This document shows, in pieces, positions 22,577-30,580 of a stretch of DNA of 44,048 nt; position 1 is the stretch's first letter, and every line of letters starts with the position of its first letter. Location: contig CAZTXD010000011.1 in assembly GCA_964617995.1 (NCBI GenBank), positions 1 through 44,048 of the forward strand, in the 5' to 3' direction. The notes under the pieces are model-generated. The model made no database searches. It saw nothing but the letters and a program-made list of their open reading frames with translations, and had not been told where the DNA came from. A program made the position numbers and the translations under genes. The DNA comes from CAZTXD01 sp964617995. GTDB lineage: Bacteria; Actinomycetota; Acidimicrobiia; Spongiisociales; ZC4RG35.

Positions 22577-23767
22577 TCAGCGGACTGCGTCCAGGCGCAC
22601 CACGCGATCGGTGGTGAGGACGTAAACCTCCCCGGCGCCGTCCACACCGAACGAAACGACCGCTCCCAGCGCCCCCACGTCGGGCGTGTGGTCCATCACC
22701 GCCGCCTCCCGGTCCACCGACCTCAGGTAGCCGCCGCAATAATCGGAGAACAGAAACCTACCGTGCAGCTCGGGAATGGCCGGCCCCCGGTAGACGACCC
22801 CGCCTGTGATCGAGCAGGTGCCGCCGTCGCCGTGCGCGATCTCGATCACCGGCAATGTGATGCCCTCCGTGTCGCAGGGGTCGGTTCGATAGCAGTGGGC
22901 GCCTTCGGTGATCGGCCAGCCGTAATTGATGCCGGGTACGGTGATGTCGCTCAGGTCGACCTCCTCGAAGGCGTTCTGGCCGACGTCGGCGATCCACACC
23001 TCCTCTCCGTCGATCCAGAACCGCCACGGGTTGCGCAAGCCCATGTGCCACAGCTCCGACTCTCCTGAGTCGACGTCGATGCGGACGAGGCCACCCAGGA
23101 GGGTGTCGGGGTTCTGGCCGTGGCCGAACCGATCCCCCGACGCTCCTCCGTCCCCGAGTCCGACGTAGAGGGCGTCGTCGGGCCCGAACTGGATCATGCC
23201 CCCGTTGTGGTTGGAAGCCGGCTGGGAGACCTCGAGCAGCACCCGCTCCGAGTCGGGATCGGCCACCCTGCCGTCGAAGGTGAACTCCGCCACGACGGTG
23301 TCGCCGGCGGTGTCCGTGTAGTGGATGAAGAGCCGAGAGTCCTCGTCGGGATGGCGGGCCAGGCCGAGCAGACCCCGCTCACCGTCGGTGGTGGTGCGGG
23401 AGGACAGGTCGATCACGACATCCCCTACACCGCTTTCGGCCAAGGTGTGAACAACGCCGGAGCGCTGGGCGAGGAGGGATACGTCGTCGCCCGGGCGGGC
23501 GGTGACGGTGATGGGGAAGGCAATGTCGACGACCTCGCGGTACTCCAGGCGCTGCAAGTCCGCCAGGGTGGTCGACGTCGACGTCGACGTTGTGGCCACG
23601 GCCGCGGTCGTCACCGTCGTGTCATGGGTCACCGGTGGAGTGGTGGTTGGAGCCTCCTCTGTGACCGGAGGCGCCGTCTGTGGGATCGTCTCGTCGACGT
23701 CGCTCTCGCTCACGGCACACGCCGTCACGGCAACGGCCGTCACGGTGAGCATCAACGAACGGATCAT
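22577..23767 (-). CDS. PQQ-type glucose/sorbosone dehydrogenase-like lipoprotein
   Basis: The 396-residue product has a lipoprotein signal ending in TAVAVTAC with lipidated cysteine near residue 17, then a Thr/Ser/Pro-rich linker to about residue 70 and a six-bladed beta-propeller of the GSDH family. Hallmarks include GERGLLGLARHPD, SNHNGGMIQFGPDD, YVGLGDGGASGDRFGHGQ, LRNPWRFWIDG and the two cysteine-containing loops with AHCYRTDPCDTEG. Members bind PQQ and calcium and oxidise sugars at the cell surface, or are inactive homologues. The ATG at 23767 is eight bases after TACCGT. It converges with the GNAT gene. The electron acceptor is unknown. Confidence 0.92.
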   Translation of the reverse strand: MIRSLMLTVTAVAVTACAVSESDVDETIPQTAPPVTEEAPTTTPPVTHDTTVTTAAVATTSTSTSTTLADLQRLEYREVVDIAFPITVTARPGDDVSLLAQRSGVVHTLAESGVGDVVIDLSSRTTTDGERGLLGLARHPDEDSRLFIHYTDTAGDTVVAEFTFDGRVADPDSERVLLEVSQPASNHNGGMIQFGPDDALYVGLGDGGASGDRFGHGQNPDTLLGGLVRIDVDSGESELWHMGLRNPWRFWIDGEEVWIADVGQNAFEEVDLSDITVPGINYGWPITEGAHCYRTDPCDTEGITLPVIEIAHGDGGTCSITGGVVYRGPAIPELHGRFLFSDYCGGYLRSVDREAAVMDHTPDVGALGAVVSFGVDGAGEVYVLTTDRVVRLDAVR

Positions 23768-23775
23768 TCCGGTCC

Positions 23776-23781
23776 ACGGTA
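23776..23781 (-). promoter_or_regulatory. -10 box (TACCGT) of the sugar-dehydrogenase-like gene
   Basis: TACCGT ends eight bases before the ATG. The intervening GGACCGGA gives little ribosome-site pairing, so the transcript could be leaderless. Confidence 0.45.
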
Positions 23782-23918
23782 GAAGGGCGCGTGGGCAACG
23801 CCTCCCCCGTCGACTACGGTCCGTCGCCGACGCGCCGTGCCCCTCCCCGTCGGCCGCCGCCCCCCTGCGGCTCGCCGCGGGAGTGGAAGCCCGGAGGGGG
23901 CAGCGACGGCGAACGGCG

Positions 23919-23924
23919 TAGGAT
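23919..23924 (+). promoter_or_regulatory. -10 box (TAGGAT) of the LapA-domain gene
   Basis: TAGGAT ends eight bases before the ATG at 23933. Only CGGAGCTT lies between, so a leaderless start is likely. Confidence 0.5.
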
Positions 23925-23932
23925 CGGAGCTT

Positions 23933-24289
23933 ATGACGGAATATCAACACGAAGATCAGGAGGAGCCCGAAGAAGAGCCGCTGCCCGACGCTTCGGCCGA
24001 CACTCTCGCTCCTCCGCCGCCGATCGACTCACCGCCGGGGATCCCGTGGCGGCTGACGGTGTTCTTGCTGCTGACCGTGCTGGTTGTCGTCTTCGCGGTC
24101 CAGAACACTCAGGACGTGGAGTTGCGATTCCTCGGGTGGTCGTGGGAGCTGCCGCTCGTGATCATCATCCTCATCGCCGTGGTCGTCTCGGTGATCCTCG
24201 ACGAGGTCCTCGGTGGCATCCTCAAGCGACGTCGCTCACAGCTCCGCCGCGAACGCGAAGAGCTCGACCGTCTGCGCAAGCAGCTATAG
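23933..24289 (+). CDS. LapA (DUF1049) domain membrane protein
   Basis: The 118-residue product has an acidic, proline-rich N-terminus (residues 1-38) and two close membrane helices: TVFLLLTVLVVVFAV, then, after QNTQDVELRFLGWSWELP, LVIIILIAVVVSVIL. A basic amphipathic helix, KRRRSQLRREREELDRLRKQ, follows. This is the LapA/YciS-like domain layout, seen in proteins linked to LPS or envelope assembly and, in actinobacteria, of unknown role. The start was chosen for its promoter spacing; longer frames are out of phase with composition. It precedes the LEA-like gene by 134 bases. Confidence 0.85.
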   Translation: MTEYQHEDQEEPEEEPLPDASADTLAPPPPIDSPPGIPWRLTVFLLLTVLVVVFAVQNTQDVELRFLGWSWELPLVIIILIAVVVSVILDEVLGGILKRRRSQLRREREELDRLRKQL

Positions 24290-24423
24290 CCCCGGCCAGG
24301 ACCACGTCGGGGTGCTTGCCGGCATCGGCGGGATTCGTCGGCAGTCCTCCATCGATGACGCTGGACGGGTCGCTCCCGGCCCTGTCATCGCTAGGCTGGG
24401 GGACCGCACCACATGGAGGAAAG

Positions 24424-24870
24424 ATGGCTCTGAAGGACACCCTCAAGGGGCTCTTCGGCAAGGCGAAGGAGACCGCTGAGGAGGTGGCCGAGAAGGCCAA
24501 GCCCAAGATCGAAGAGGCCGCTCACAAGGCCAAGCCCAAGATCGAAGAGGCCGCTCACAAGGCCAAGCCCAAGATCGAGGAAGCCGCTCACAAGGCCAAG
24601 GAGGTGGCCCAGGATGCCGCCCACCGCGCCAAACCCGTCGTGGAGAAGGCGAAGGAGGCGGCCGGAGAGGCCATCGAGCGCGCCCGTAGCGGCGCCGCCG
24701 CGGGAGCATCCCGCGCCGGCGAGACCCTCGACCACCTCTCCGACGAGGCAGCCGAAGCCGGAGAGCGTATCGCCGAAGAGGCCGCATCCGCCGGGGACGC
24801 CGCAGCCGAAGAGCTCTCCGACAAGGCCGACAAGGCCGATGAGGTGGCTGAAGACCTGACCGAGACCTGA
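24424..24870 (+). CDS. LEA-like/helical repeat protein with 11-residue lysine-rich repeats
   Basis: The 148-residue product starts at an ATG six bases after AGGA of GGAGGA. After a short head (MALKDTLKGLFGKAKETAEE) come three tandem 11-residue units KAKPKIEEAAH, then more diverged KAKEVAQDAAH-type units, then an alanine/glutamate-rich tail. It contains no aromatic residue beyond the head, one Cys-free helix-prone chain and a regular charge pattern, as in group 3 LEA proteins and other amphipathic surface helices. Similar actinobacterial small proteins are sometimes named Rv0909-like antitoxins, but that family is shorter and has no 11-mer array. A TAGGCT -10 at 24394-24399 is possible. A membrane- or stress-protection role is inference. 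Confidence 0.72.
   Translation: MALKDTLKGLFGKAKETAEEVAEKAKPKIEEAAHKAKPKIEEAAHKAKPKIEEAAHKAKEVAQDAAHRAKPVVEKAKEAAGEAIERARSGAAAGASRAGETLDHLSDEAAEAGERIAEEAASAGDAAAEELSDKADKADEVAEDLTET
24493..24591 (+). repeat. Three in-frame 33-bp tandem repeats (11-residue units)
   Basis: Three consecutive 33-base units encode the same 11 residues; units 1 and 2 are identical and unit 3 differs at synonymous positions only. The near identity implies recent duplication or gene conversion. Confidence 0.88.
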
Positions 24871-24872
24871 TC

Positions 24873-26054
24873 GTGAGTCGTGTTTCGCGCCGACTTACGG
24901 CCATCTCCGAGTCGGCGACCATGGCCATATCGGCGCGGGCTGCCGCCCTCAAGTCGGGGGGCGAGGACGTGATCAGCTTCGGCGCCGGTGAGCCCGACTT
25001 CCCCACGCCGGCCCACATAGTCGAAGCCGCAGAAAGAGCAGCAAGAGACCCCGCCAATCATCACTACACGGCTGCTGCCGGCCTGGCCGCCCTCCGGGAA
25101 GCCGTGGCGGAGCACGCCCTGGCCTTTTCAGGAGTGGAGACCGACCCCGACCGGGTGGTCATCACCAACGGAGCCAAGCAGGCTGTCTTCACGGCGATGG
25201 CTGCTCTGCTCGATCCCGGTGATGAGGCTCTGCTCCCGAGTCCCTACTGGGTCACGTATCCAGAAGCGGTGGCGTTGGCCGGGGCGATCGGAGTCAGGGT
25301 CCCCACTTCCCTCGATGAGGGGTTCAAGGTGACTCCCGAGATCCTGGAGCGCTACCGGACACCGGCGACGAAGCTCCTCGTGTTCGTGTCCCCCTCCAAC
25401 CCGACCGGCGCCGTTTACACCCCCGAGGAGGTGCGACAGGTCGGAGGATGGGCAGCCCAACATGGTGTGTGGGTGCTGACAGACGAGATCTACCAGCGTC
25501 TCGTCTACGGAGACGCTTCCTTCACCAGCTTGCCGGCGTCGTCCCCCGAGTTGGGCGACAGATGGGTCATAGTCAACGGTGTCGCCAAGTCATACGCCAT
25601 GACGGGATGGAGGGTCGGCTGGCTCATCGGGCCAGAGGACGTTGTATCGGCGTCGATCAGGCTGCAGTCTCATCTCACCTCCAATGTCGCCAACATCACC
25701 CAGCAGGCCGCCCTGGCGGCATTGACGGGCCCCCAGGAGGAGGTCGATCGGATGCGGGAAGCGTTCGACCGGCGTCGGCGCAACATTGTCAAAGCGCTCA
25801 CCGAGGCAGGGGGCATACGCCTCCTCGAGCCGGAAGGTGCGTTCTATGTCTTTCCCGATCTGTCTGGCTACCTCGGCGATAGGTTCACCAGCACGCTCGA
25901 GCTGGGTGCGTGGATCCTGGAGGAGGCGGGTGTGGCGATCGTTCCCGGTGAGGCATTTGGAGCTCCCGGCTATGCACGCCTGTCCTACGCCCTCGCCGAC
26001 CGCGACCTGGAGAGGGGCGTCGAGCGTCTCGTCTCCGCCCTGAAGTTCATCTGA
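24873..26054 (+). CDS. Aspartate aminotransferase-type PLP enzyme (class I)
   Basis: The 393-residue product is a fold-type I aminotransferase. It has ISFGAGEPDFPTPAHI near residue 35, the Y of HHYTAAAGLAALREAV, FVSPSNPTGAVY (the asparagine near 175), LTDEIYQRLVYGD and the Schiff-base lysine in NGVAKSYAMTGWRVGWL near residue 235. The arginine for the alpha-carboxylate is in ARLSYALA. It transfers amino groups between aspartate or another amino acid and 2-oxoglutarate in the cytoplasm. It begins with GTG two bases after the stop of the LEA-like gene, so the two are cotranscribed. Specificity for aspartate over alanine or prephenate is not certain from sequence. Confidence 0.94.
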   Translation: MSRVSRRLTAISESATMAISARAAALKSGGEDVISFGAGEPDFPTPAHIVEAAERAARDPANHHYTAAAGLAALREAVAEHALAFSGVETDPDRVVITNGAKQAVFTAMAALLDPGDEALLPSPYWVTYPEAVALAGAIGVRVPTSLDEGFKVTPEILERYRTPATKLLVFVSPSNPTGAVYTPEEVRQVGGWAAQHGVWVLTDEIYQRLVYGDASFTSLPASSPELGDRWVIVNGVAKSYAMTGWRVGWLIGPEDVVSASIRLQSHLTSNVANITQQAALAALTGPQEEVDRMREAFDRRRRNIVKALTEAGGIRLLEPEGAFYVFPDLSGYLGDRFTSTLELGAWILEEAGVAIVPGEAFGAPGYARLSYALADRDLERGVERLVSALKFI

Positions 26055-26178
26055 GGGGACCCGAAAAGGTGGGCCGAGTCCGGAACCGCTGATCTCGGGA
26101 CATGTGGAAAGCCGGGATCGCGGCCACCTCATCGGCTCCGCCGGCGGGAGGTTCGACTGAGCCCTCCTTCCCGATGCC

Positions 26179-26184
26179 TACACT
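26179..26184 (+). promoter_or_regulatory. -10 box (TACACT) of the zinc-type dehydrogenase gene
   Basis: TACACT ends six bases before the ATG at 26191; the spacer CCTCCC has no ribosome-site character. Confidence 0.5.
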
Positions 26185-26190
26185 CCTCCC

Positions 26191-27273
26191 ATGGTCGAAC
26201 TCGGGCATGCCGCCAAGGCCATGGTCCTCGTCGAGCCACGACAGCTCGCCGCCACCAACATCCCATCCCAACCTGTGGAGGGCGGAGGCTGGCTGGCTGT
26301 GGAGGCTACTGCGATATCCGGCGCCGACGTGCAGGCCTGGCACGGCGAGCGTCGCGAGGTGCTGTACCCGCTCATTCCCGGCCACCAGGTCGTGGGACGG
26401 GTCGCCACCTCTGATCCCAACATTCCTTACGAGGTGGGCACCAGGGTGGCGGTGGAACCGGGCATACGCTGCGGGAGCTGCAGCAGGTGCCGCCACGGCC
26501 TCGCCACCTGCCAGTTCCGCCGCCCCTCCAACACCTACGGTCTCATCCCTTCCACCGAGCCGCCCGCCCTGTGGGGCGGAATGGCCGAGTATCTCTACAT
26601 CGACCCTTTCGCCTCTATCCACCCTGTCACCGACGACGTACCCGCCGAGGTCGCCACCTCGGTGCATTCTTTGGCCACCGGTCACACGTGGGCCGTGGAG
26701 TTACCCGACCTTTCTCCCGGAGATCGGGTACTGGTTCTCGGGCCCGGCCCGCGCGGACTCGCCTGCGTGCTGGCCGCCAAGGCTGCCGGCGCTGCCTGGG
26801 TGGGGGTCACCGGGCTGTCTCACGACCGGGACCGGCTCGACCTGGCGATGAAGCTCGGGGCCGACCTCGCCGTCGACATCGAACGCCACCCCGACCTCGC
26901 CCGGGCCATCGCCGACTCCACCGGCTGTCGGCCCGACGTCGTCATCGACGTCACCTCCGACGACCCCGAAGCCGTGTTCACCGCCCTCGACATAGTGCGC
27001 AGCGGCGGCCGCATCATCCTGGCATCCACCAAGGGCAATCGTGCCCTGCATTTCTTCTCGGACGTCCTCGTAGCCAAGCAGCTGACCGTTCGGGGAGCGA
27101 TGGGTGCCTCAACCGACAGCTACCAATGGGCAACCGAGTTCCTGGCGACCGACGAGCGCGTCGACGACCTCATCTCCCATCAGTTCCCCCTCGAGGAGGC
27201 GCAAAGGGCCATGCAGGCCGCAGCGGGAATGCTGGGCCATGACGAGCTGATCGCGGTGGCGGTCACCTTCTGA
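26191..27273 (+). CDS. Medium-chain zinc-type alcohol dehydrogenase, catalytic zinc ligands altered
   Basis: The 360-residue MDR protein has GroES-like and Rossmann domains. The structural zinc site is intact (CGSCSRCRHGLATC near residue 95) and the cofactor loop is LVLGPGPRGLACVLA. However, the segment where the catalytic zinc cysteine normally sits reads ISGADVQAWHG (Ser in place of Cys), and the following GHE motif is GHQVVG. Two of the usual catalytic-zinc ligands or their neighbours are changed. It could therefore bind zinc differently, or work without catalytic zinc like the quinone reductases. It is the first gene of a unit with the MFS carrier (14 bases to its start). Substrate unknown. 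Confidence 0.88.
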   Translation: MVELGHAAKAMVLVEPRQLAATNIPSQPVEGGGWLAVEATAISGADVQAWHGERREVLYPLIPGHQVVGRVATSDPNIPYEVGTRVAVEPGIRCGSCSRCRHGLATCQFRRPSNTYGLIPSTEPPALWGGMAEYLYIDPFASIHPVTDDVPAEVATSVHSLATGHTWAVELPDLSPGDRVLVLGPGPRGLACVLAAKAAGAAWVGVTGLSHDRDRLDLAMKLGADLAVDIERHPDLARAIADSTGCRPDVVIDVTSDDPEAVFTALDIVRSGGRIILASTKGNRALHFFSDVLVAKQLTVRGAMGASTDSYQWATEFLATDERVDDLISHQFPLEEAQRAMQAAAGMLGHDELIAVAVTF

Positions 27274-27287
27274 GCGCCGACCGGCCG

Positions 27288-28517
27288 GTGACCCCCGCAA
27301 CCGAGGAATCGACGCCGACCCGTCTGGCCACATGGTCATGGGTGGTCTACGACCTGGCCAACACCATATTCGCCCTCGGAGTGGTGGGCCTCTACTTCCC
27401 GGCGTGGTTGACGAGCAGCGGCTTGACCGACTCTGCGCTGTCGTTCGTCGAAGCCGGTGCCGGGGTCGTCGTCATCTTCCTGGCGCCATGGGTGGGGGCG
27501 CGGACGGACGGCAGCGGGCGCCGAGTGCCCACCCTCATCGTGACGACCATCGCCGCGGTGACCTTCACTTCGCTGCTGGCGGCCGGGCCCGACTGGATCA
27601 CCCTCCTGGCCCTGGGTGCCGCCCTCGTCGCGTTCAACATGGGATCGGTGGTTTATGACGCCCTGCTGCCTGATGTGTCCACTCCCGTCACCCGGGGCAC
27701 CGTCTCCGGGTTGGGTGTCGGCGTGGGGTACGTGGGCTCGGCCATCGGGCTCCTCATCGGGACGCTCGCCTTCGACGTGTGGGAGCTGGGGTTCTCCACC
27801 ACGTTCCGGCTCCTGGCCGGGGGCTTCCTGGTGTTCGCCCTGCCCTCGTTCCTCTTCATCCATGAGAGAGAGGACCGCCGGGGTGATCGACCGAGCCTCA
27901 CCGACGTCATCTCCCGGCTGATACGCGCATGGCGGCTGGCGGCCACCTTCCCGGGAATGGTGCGCTTCCTGGTGGGGAGGTTTCTCTACACCGACGCCAT
28001 CAACACCCTGATAGGCGGGTTCCTGGCGATATACGCCATCCAGGAGTTGGGGCTCGACTCGGCCCAGACCCGTGACCTTCTCATCGTCGCCATCGCCGCT
28101 GCCATCCCGGGGAGCTTCCTGGCCGGATGGGCCGTGCGGCGGTTGGGGGCACTTCCGGTGCTGAAGGCCACTCTCGTGGCGTGGATCGTCGCCCTCGTGG
28201 CCGGGGTGCTGGCCGGCGTCACCGACGACCTCGCTCTCGCCTGGGTGATCGGCGCTCTCGGAGGCGCAGCTCTGGGAGCCACCTGGACGGCCGACCGGGT
28301 CGTGATGACCGACCTCAGCCCGAGGAGACACCTGGGTGAGATGTACGGTCTCTACGCCACCGTGAGCCGGTTCGCCACCATCCTCGGTCCGTTGGTGTGG
28401 GCCTTGATAGTCGACGGATTGGGTCTGTCACGCACAGTGGCGATGGGAGCACTGGCCGCCTTCGTGGTCGCCGCCCTCGTCGTGATCAGCCCGCTGAGCC
28501 GCCTGGCGAAACAGTGA
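27288..28517 (+). CDS. Major facilitator superfamily transporter, UMF1 (Atg22-like) type
   Basis: The 409-residue product has twelve predicted helices. The N-terminus reads WSWVVYDLANTIFALGVVGLYFPAW, the hallmark of the UMF1 branch (helix 1 with a conserved YD-AN). The loop between helices 2 and 3 has the usual G-x-x-x-D/G-R-R motif (GARTDGSGRRVPT). It starts with GTG 14 bases after the dehydrogenase, so they probably form one transcript. UMF1 members are likely drug/metabolite exporters or amino-acid carriers. The exact substrate is unknown. Confidence 0.9.
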   Translation: MTPATEESTPTRLATWSWVVYDLANTIFALGVVGLYFPAWLTSSGLTDSALSFVEAGAGVVVIFLAPWVGARTDGSGRRVPTLIVTTIAAVTFTSLLAAGPDWITLLALGAALVAFNMGSVVYDALLPDVSTPVTRGTVSGLGVGVGYVGSAIGLLIGTLAFDVWELGFSTTFRLLAGGFLVFALPSFLFIHEREDRRGDRPSLTDVISRLIRAWRLAATFPGMVRFLVGRFLYTDAINTLIGGFLAIYAIQELGLDSAQTRDLLIVAIAAAIPGSFLAGWAVRRLGALPVLKATLVAWIVALVAGVLAGVTDDLALAWVIGALGGAALGATWTADRVVMTDLSPRRHLGEMYGLYATVSRFATILGPLVWALIVDGLGLSRTVAMGALAAFVVAALVVISPLSRLAKQ

Positions 28518-28607
28518 GCCCTGTGTTCTCGGCGTCGACGACGAAACGCTGACAACCGATGACCGACAACCCCCAGCGAGGGCGCGGCAACAGCCAAGAC
28601 GCCTCCA

Positions 28608-29570
28608 TCAAATGGGCTGAGGATGTGGCTCGTAGGTGAGCCGTTGCTCCACTGCGTAGGGGACCGGCAGATCCACCAGGTCGGTGCGGCCCACCACCAG
28701 ACGTTGGCCGATCGCCACGAACCAGGTGTCGTTCGGTACCGTCCATGGCCAGCGTCGGATGCCGACGCGGGCACCTACCACCGCTCCGGTGATCGCCCCC
28801 ACCGGGCTTCCCCCGATCCTGGCGGCCGTCTCGATCAGCTGATAGGGCTCTCTCTCGACGGGCGCTCCCACCAATAATCCCGTCACCGCCATCCCGATGG
28901 GGTCGGAACCGAACTCCTCGGCGATGTCGTCCGGATCGGCGCCAACCATCTGCAGGCCGCGGGCCAACCGGTCCACCACGTCGTCGATCCCGTCTATGTG
29001 GGAGTAGCGGAGAGACTCGGAACGCATCACCTTGGCCGTCTGGCCGGCAACGTCCTTCACCGCCATCACCAGGTCACGGCCGTTCTGCGCGAAGCACCCG
29101 GCCGCCACCGCCGCTGCCACCGCCGTCGCCATCACCGCTGACGGGCCGTCGAGGTGGGTGAGTCGGGATGTCTCCAGCGCCGCCTTGATGAGCTGCTGGG
29201 GGCGCTCTCGAAACCACATGCCCACCGGTGCCACCCGAACGGCCGGGTCCAGACTCGGCTCGGCTCCGTACTCGGCCTCTCCTGACTTGACCGACTTGAG
29301 CCACCTCGTGAGCCCGGGAGACGGGCAGCGGTACACCGATGGATCACCACCCTCGTCGCCGTCCAGCTCGATGAGTTCGCGGCCCAGCAGGTCGCGATCC
29401 AACCTGCCGTGGCGGAACAGGTGGTAAGCGACGACGATGGCCTGCTGGGTGGATGCGGCGTAACCTCCCTCGAAATCGCCGCCGGCCGTGTCACCGGCGG
29501 CCAACCCGAGCATGGCGCCGGCGCCGTCGCCGGCGGGCAAGGAAAACCGGGAACCGCGCTCTTCAGTCAT
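28608..29570 (-). CDS. ADP-ribosylglycohydrolase-fold protein with degenerate metal sites (likely pseudoenzyme)
   Basis: The 320-residue product has the ARH/DraG fold: GDGAGAMLGLAAGDTAGG at residue 15, VAPVGMWF, LTHLDGPSAVMATAVAAAV and a C-terminal ITGAVVGARVGIRRWP. But the two metal-binding signatures are lost. The N-terminal T-D-D-T-x-M is replaced by AASTQQAIV, and the C-terminal G-G-D-T-D-T by GGSPVGAI. Since these aspartates hold the magnesium ions that activate the ADP-ribose bond, a canonical hydrolase seems impossible unless metals bind elsewhere. It may bind ADP-ribose or act as a regulator. The start was placed at 29570 because TACTCT lies seven bases upstream. Divergent to the lipid-kinase gene. 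Confidence 0.82.
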   Translation of the reverse strand: MTEERGSRFSLPAGDGAGAMLGLAAGDTAGGDFEGGYAASTQQAIVVAYHLFRHGRLDRDLLGRELIELDGDEGGDPSVYRCPSPGLTRWLKSVKSGEAEYGAEPSLDPAVRVAPVGMWFRERPQQLIKAALETSRLTHLDGPSAVMATAVAAAVAAGCFAQNGRDLVMAVKDVAGQTAKVMRSESLRYSHIDGIDDVVDRLARGLQMVGADPDDIAEEFGSDPIGMAVTGLLVGAPVEREPYQLIETAARIGGSPVGAITGAVVGARVGIRRWPWTVPNDTWFVAIGQRLVVGRTDLVDLPVPYAVEQRLTYEPHPQPI

Positions 29571-29577
29571 CCGGGGC

Positions 29578-29583
29578 AGAGTA
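29578..29583 (-). promoter_or_regulatory. -10 box (TACTCT) of the ARH-fold gene
   Basis: TACTCT ends seven bases before the ATG at 29570, as in the other leaderless-type starts. Confidence 0.55.
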
Positions 29584-29653
29584 ACTGGATCAGATGCCGG
29601 CTTCATATGTCGGAAGACCTACTCTTCTCGGCCCCCAGTGACCGGGAAGAGAG

Positions 29654-30580
29654 ATGGCCCGACTAATGCTGGTCGCCAACCCGGCGGCGTCTCAGTTCAC
29701 GGGAGGCGATCACCGCAGCATCGTCCGAGTACTGTCGCGACATCATCTGGTGGAGGCCGTGTGGCCCAACTCCGCTCGAGACGCCAGGTCCATCGCGGCG
29801 GACGCCGTCACCGCTGGCTTCGACGGGGTCCTGGCCATGGGAGGCGACGGCATCGTCCATCAGGTCGCGCAGGCCCTCGTGGGCACCGATGTCTTCTTGG
29901 GGGTCATCCCTTCGGGAACCACCAATGTCTTCGCCCGTCAGATAGGGCTTCCCATCAAGCCGACACGGGCAGCACGGGTTCTGGCCGGCGAACCGACCGT
30001 GACGGCTCAAGCGGTCGTCACAGTGGACGCCGCCATGGCCGACGGATCCCGAACCACGCACCACGCCGTGTTCGTCGTCGGCGCCGGGATGGATGCCGAT
30101 GTGGTCCTCGCCGCCGAGGCGGAGCCGTACCGCAAGTACCGGTTCGGAGCCCTGCACTACGCCCGCACGACGCTGGGAATGCTCTGGTCGGACCTGAGGA
30201 AGCGACGACCGACCATATCGGTCGAGTCGGGTGAACGGGAGGCGACCGCCATCGGGGTCATGGCCCAGTTCCACCCCGCCTTCACCTACTTCGGCCGACG
30301 ACCGCTCCGATTCCATCCGGACAACCCCCAACCGATGACCCTGTTGATCGTCGAGGCCCTTCCCGCACGGCGAGTTCCCGCCCTGATAGGACGGATAGCG
30401 ACCGGCCGACGTCTGGACGAGGTGAAGGGCGTCGGGACGTGGGGCAGCGTCACGACGTTCACGTTGACGGCAGACCCGCCCACCCGGGCCGAGGTCGACG
30501 GTGAGGTCATCGGGGAGGTCACGTCGGCCATCGTCACTCATCGGCCTGAATCGCTGTGGGTGGCGGGAAGCCCCACCTGA
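29654..30580 (+). CDS. Diacylglycerol kinase-family lipid kinase
   Basis: The 308-residue product has a DAGK catalytic domain: LMLVANPAAS, then GFDGVLAMGGDGIVHQVAQAL near residue 70, and GVIPSGTTNVFARQIGLP near 100. The C-terminal half is the usual beta-sandwich (VEALPARRVPALIG). It phosphorylates a lipid such as diacylglycerol or a sphingoid base at the inner membrane. Its ATG is preceded by a purine-rich GGAAGAGAG. The final 43 bases overlap the converging dynamin-like gene, so both genes encode protein on opposite strands there. Confidence 0.93.
   Translation: MARLMLVANPAASQFTGGDHRSIVRVLSRHHLVEAVWPNSARDARSIAADAVTAGFDGVLAMGGDGIVHQVAQALVGTDVFLGVIPSGTTNVFARQIGLPIKPTRAARVLAGEPTVTAQAVVTVDAAMADGSRTTHHAVFVVGAGMDADVVLAAEAEPYRKYRFGALHYARTTLGMLWSDLRKRRPTISVESGEREATAIGVMAQFHPAFTYFGRRPLRFHPDNPQPMTLLIVEALPARRVPALIGRIATGRRLDEVKGVGTWGSVTTFTLTADPPTRAEVDGEVIGEVTSAIVTHRPESLWVAGSPT

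Noticed and set aside
24424..24870. An MT0933/Rv0909-like antitoxin.
   Set aside because: The gene lacks a toxin partner, is longer, and its 11-mer array is not a feature of that family.
28608..29570. DraG-type activator of nitrogenase.
   Set aside because: Catalytic aspartates are missing and no nitrogenase genes are present.
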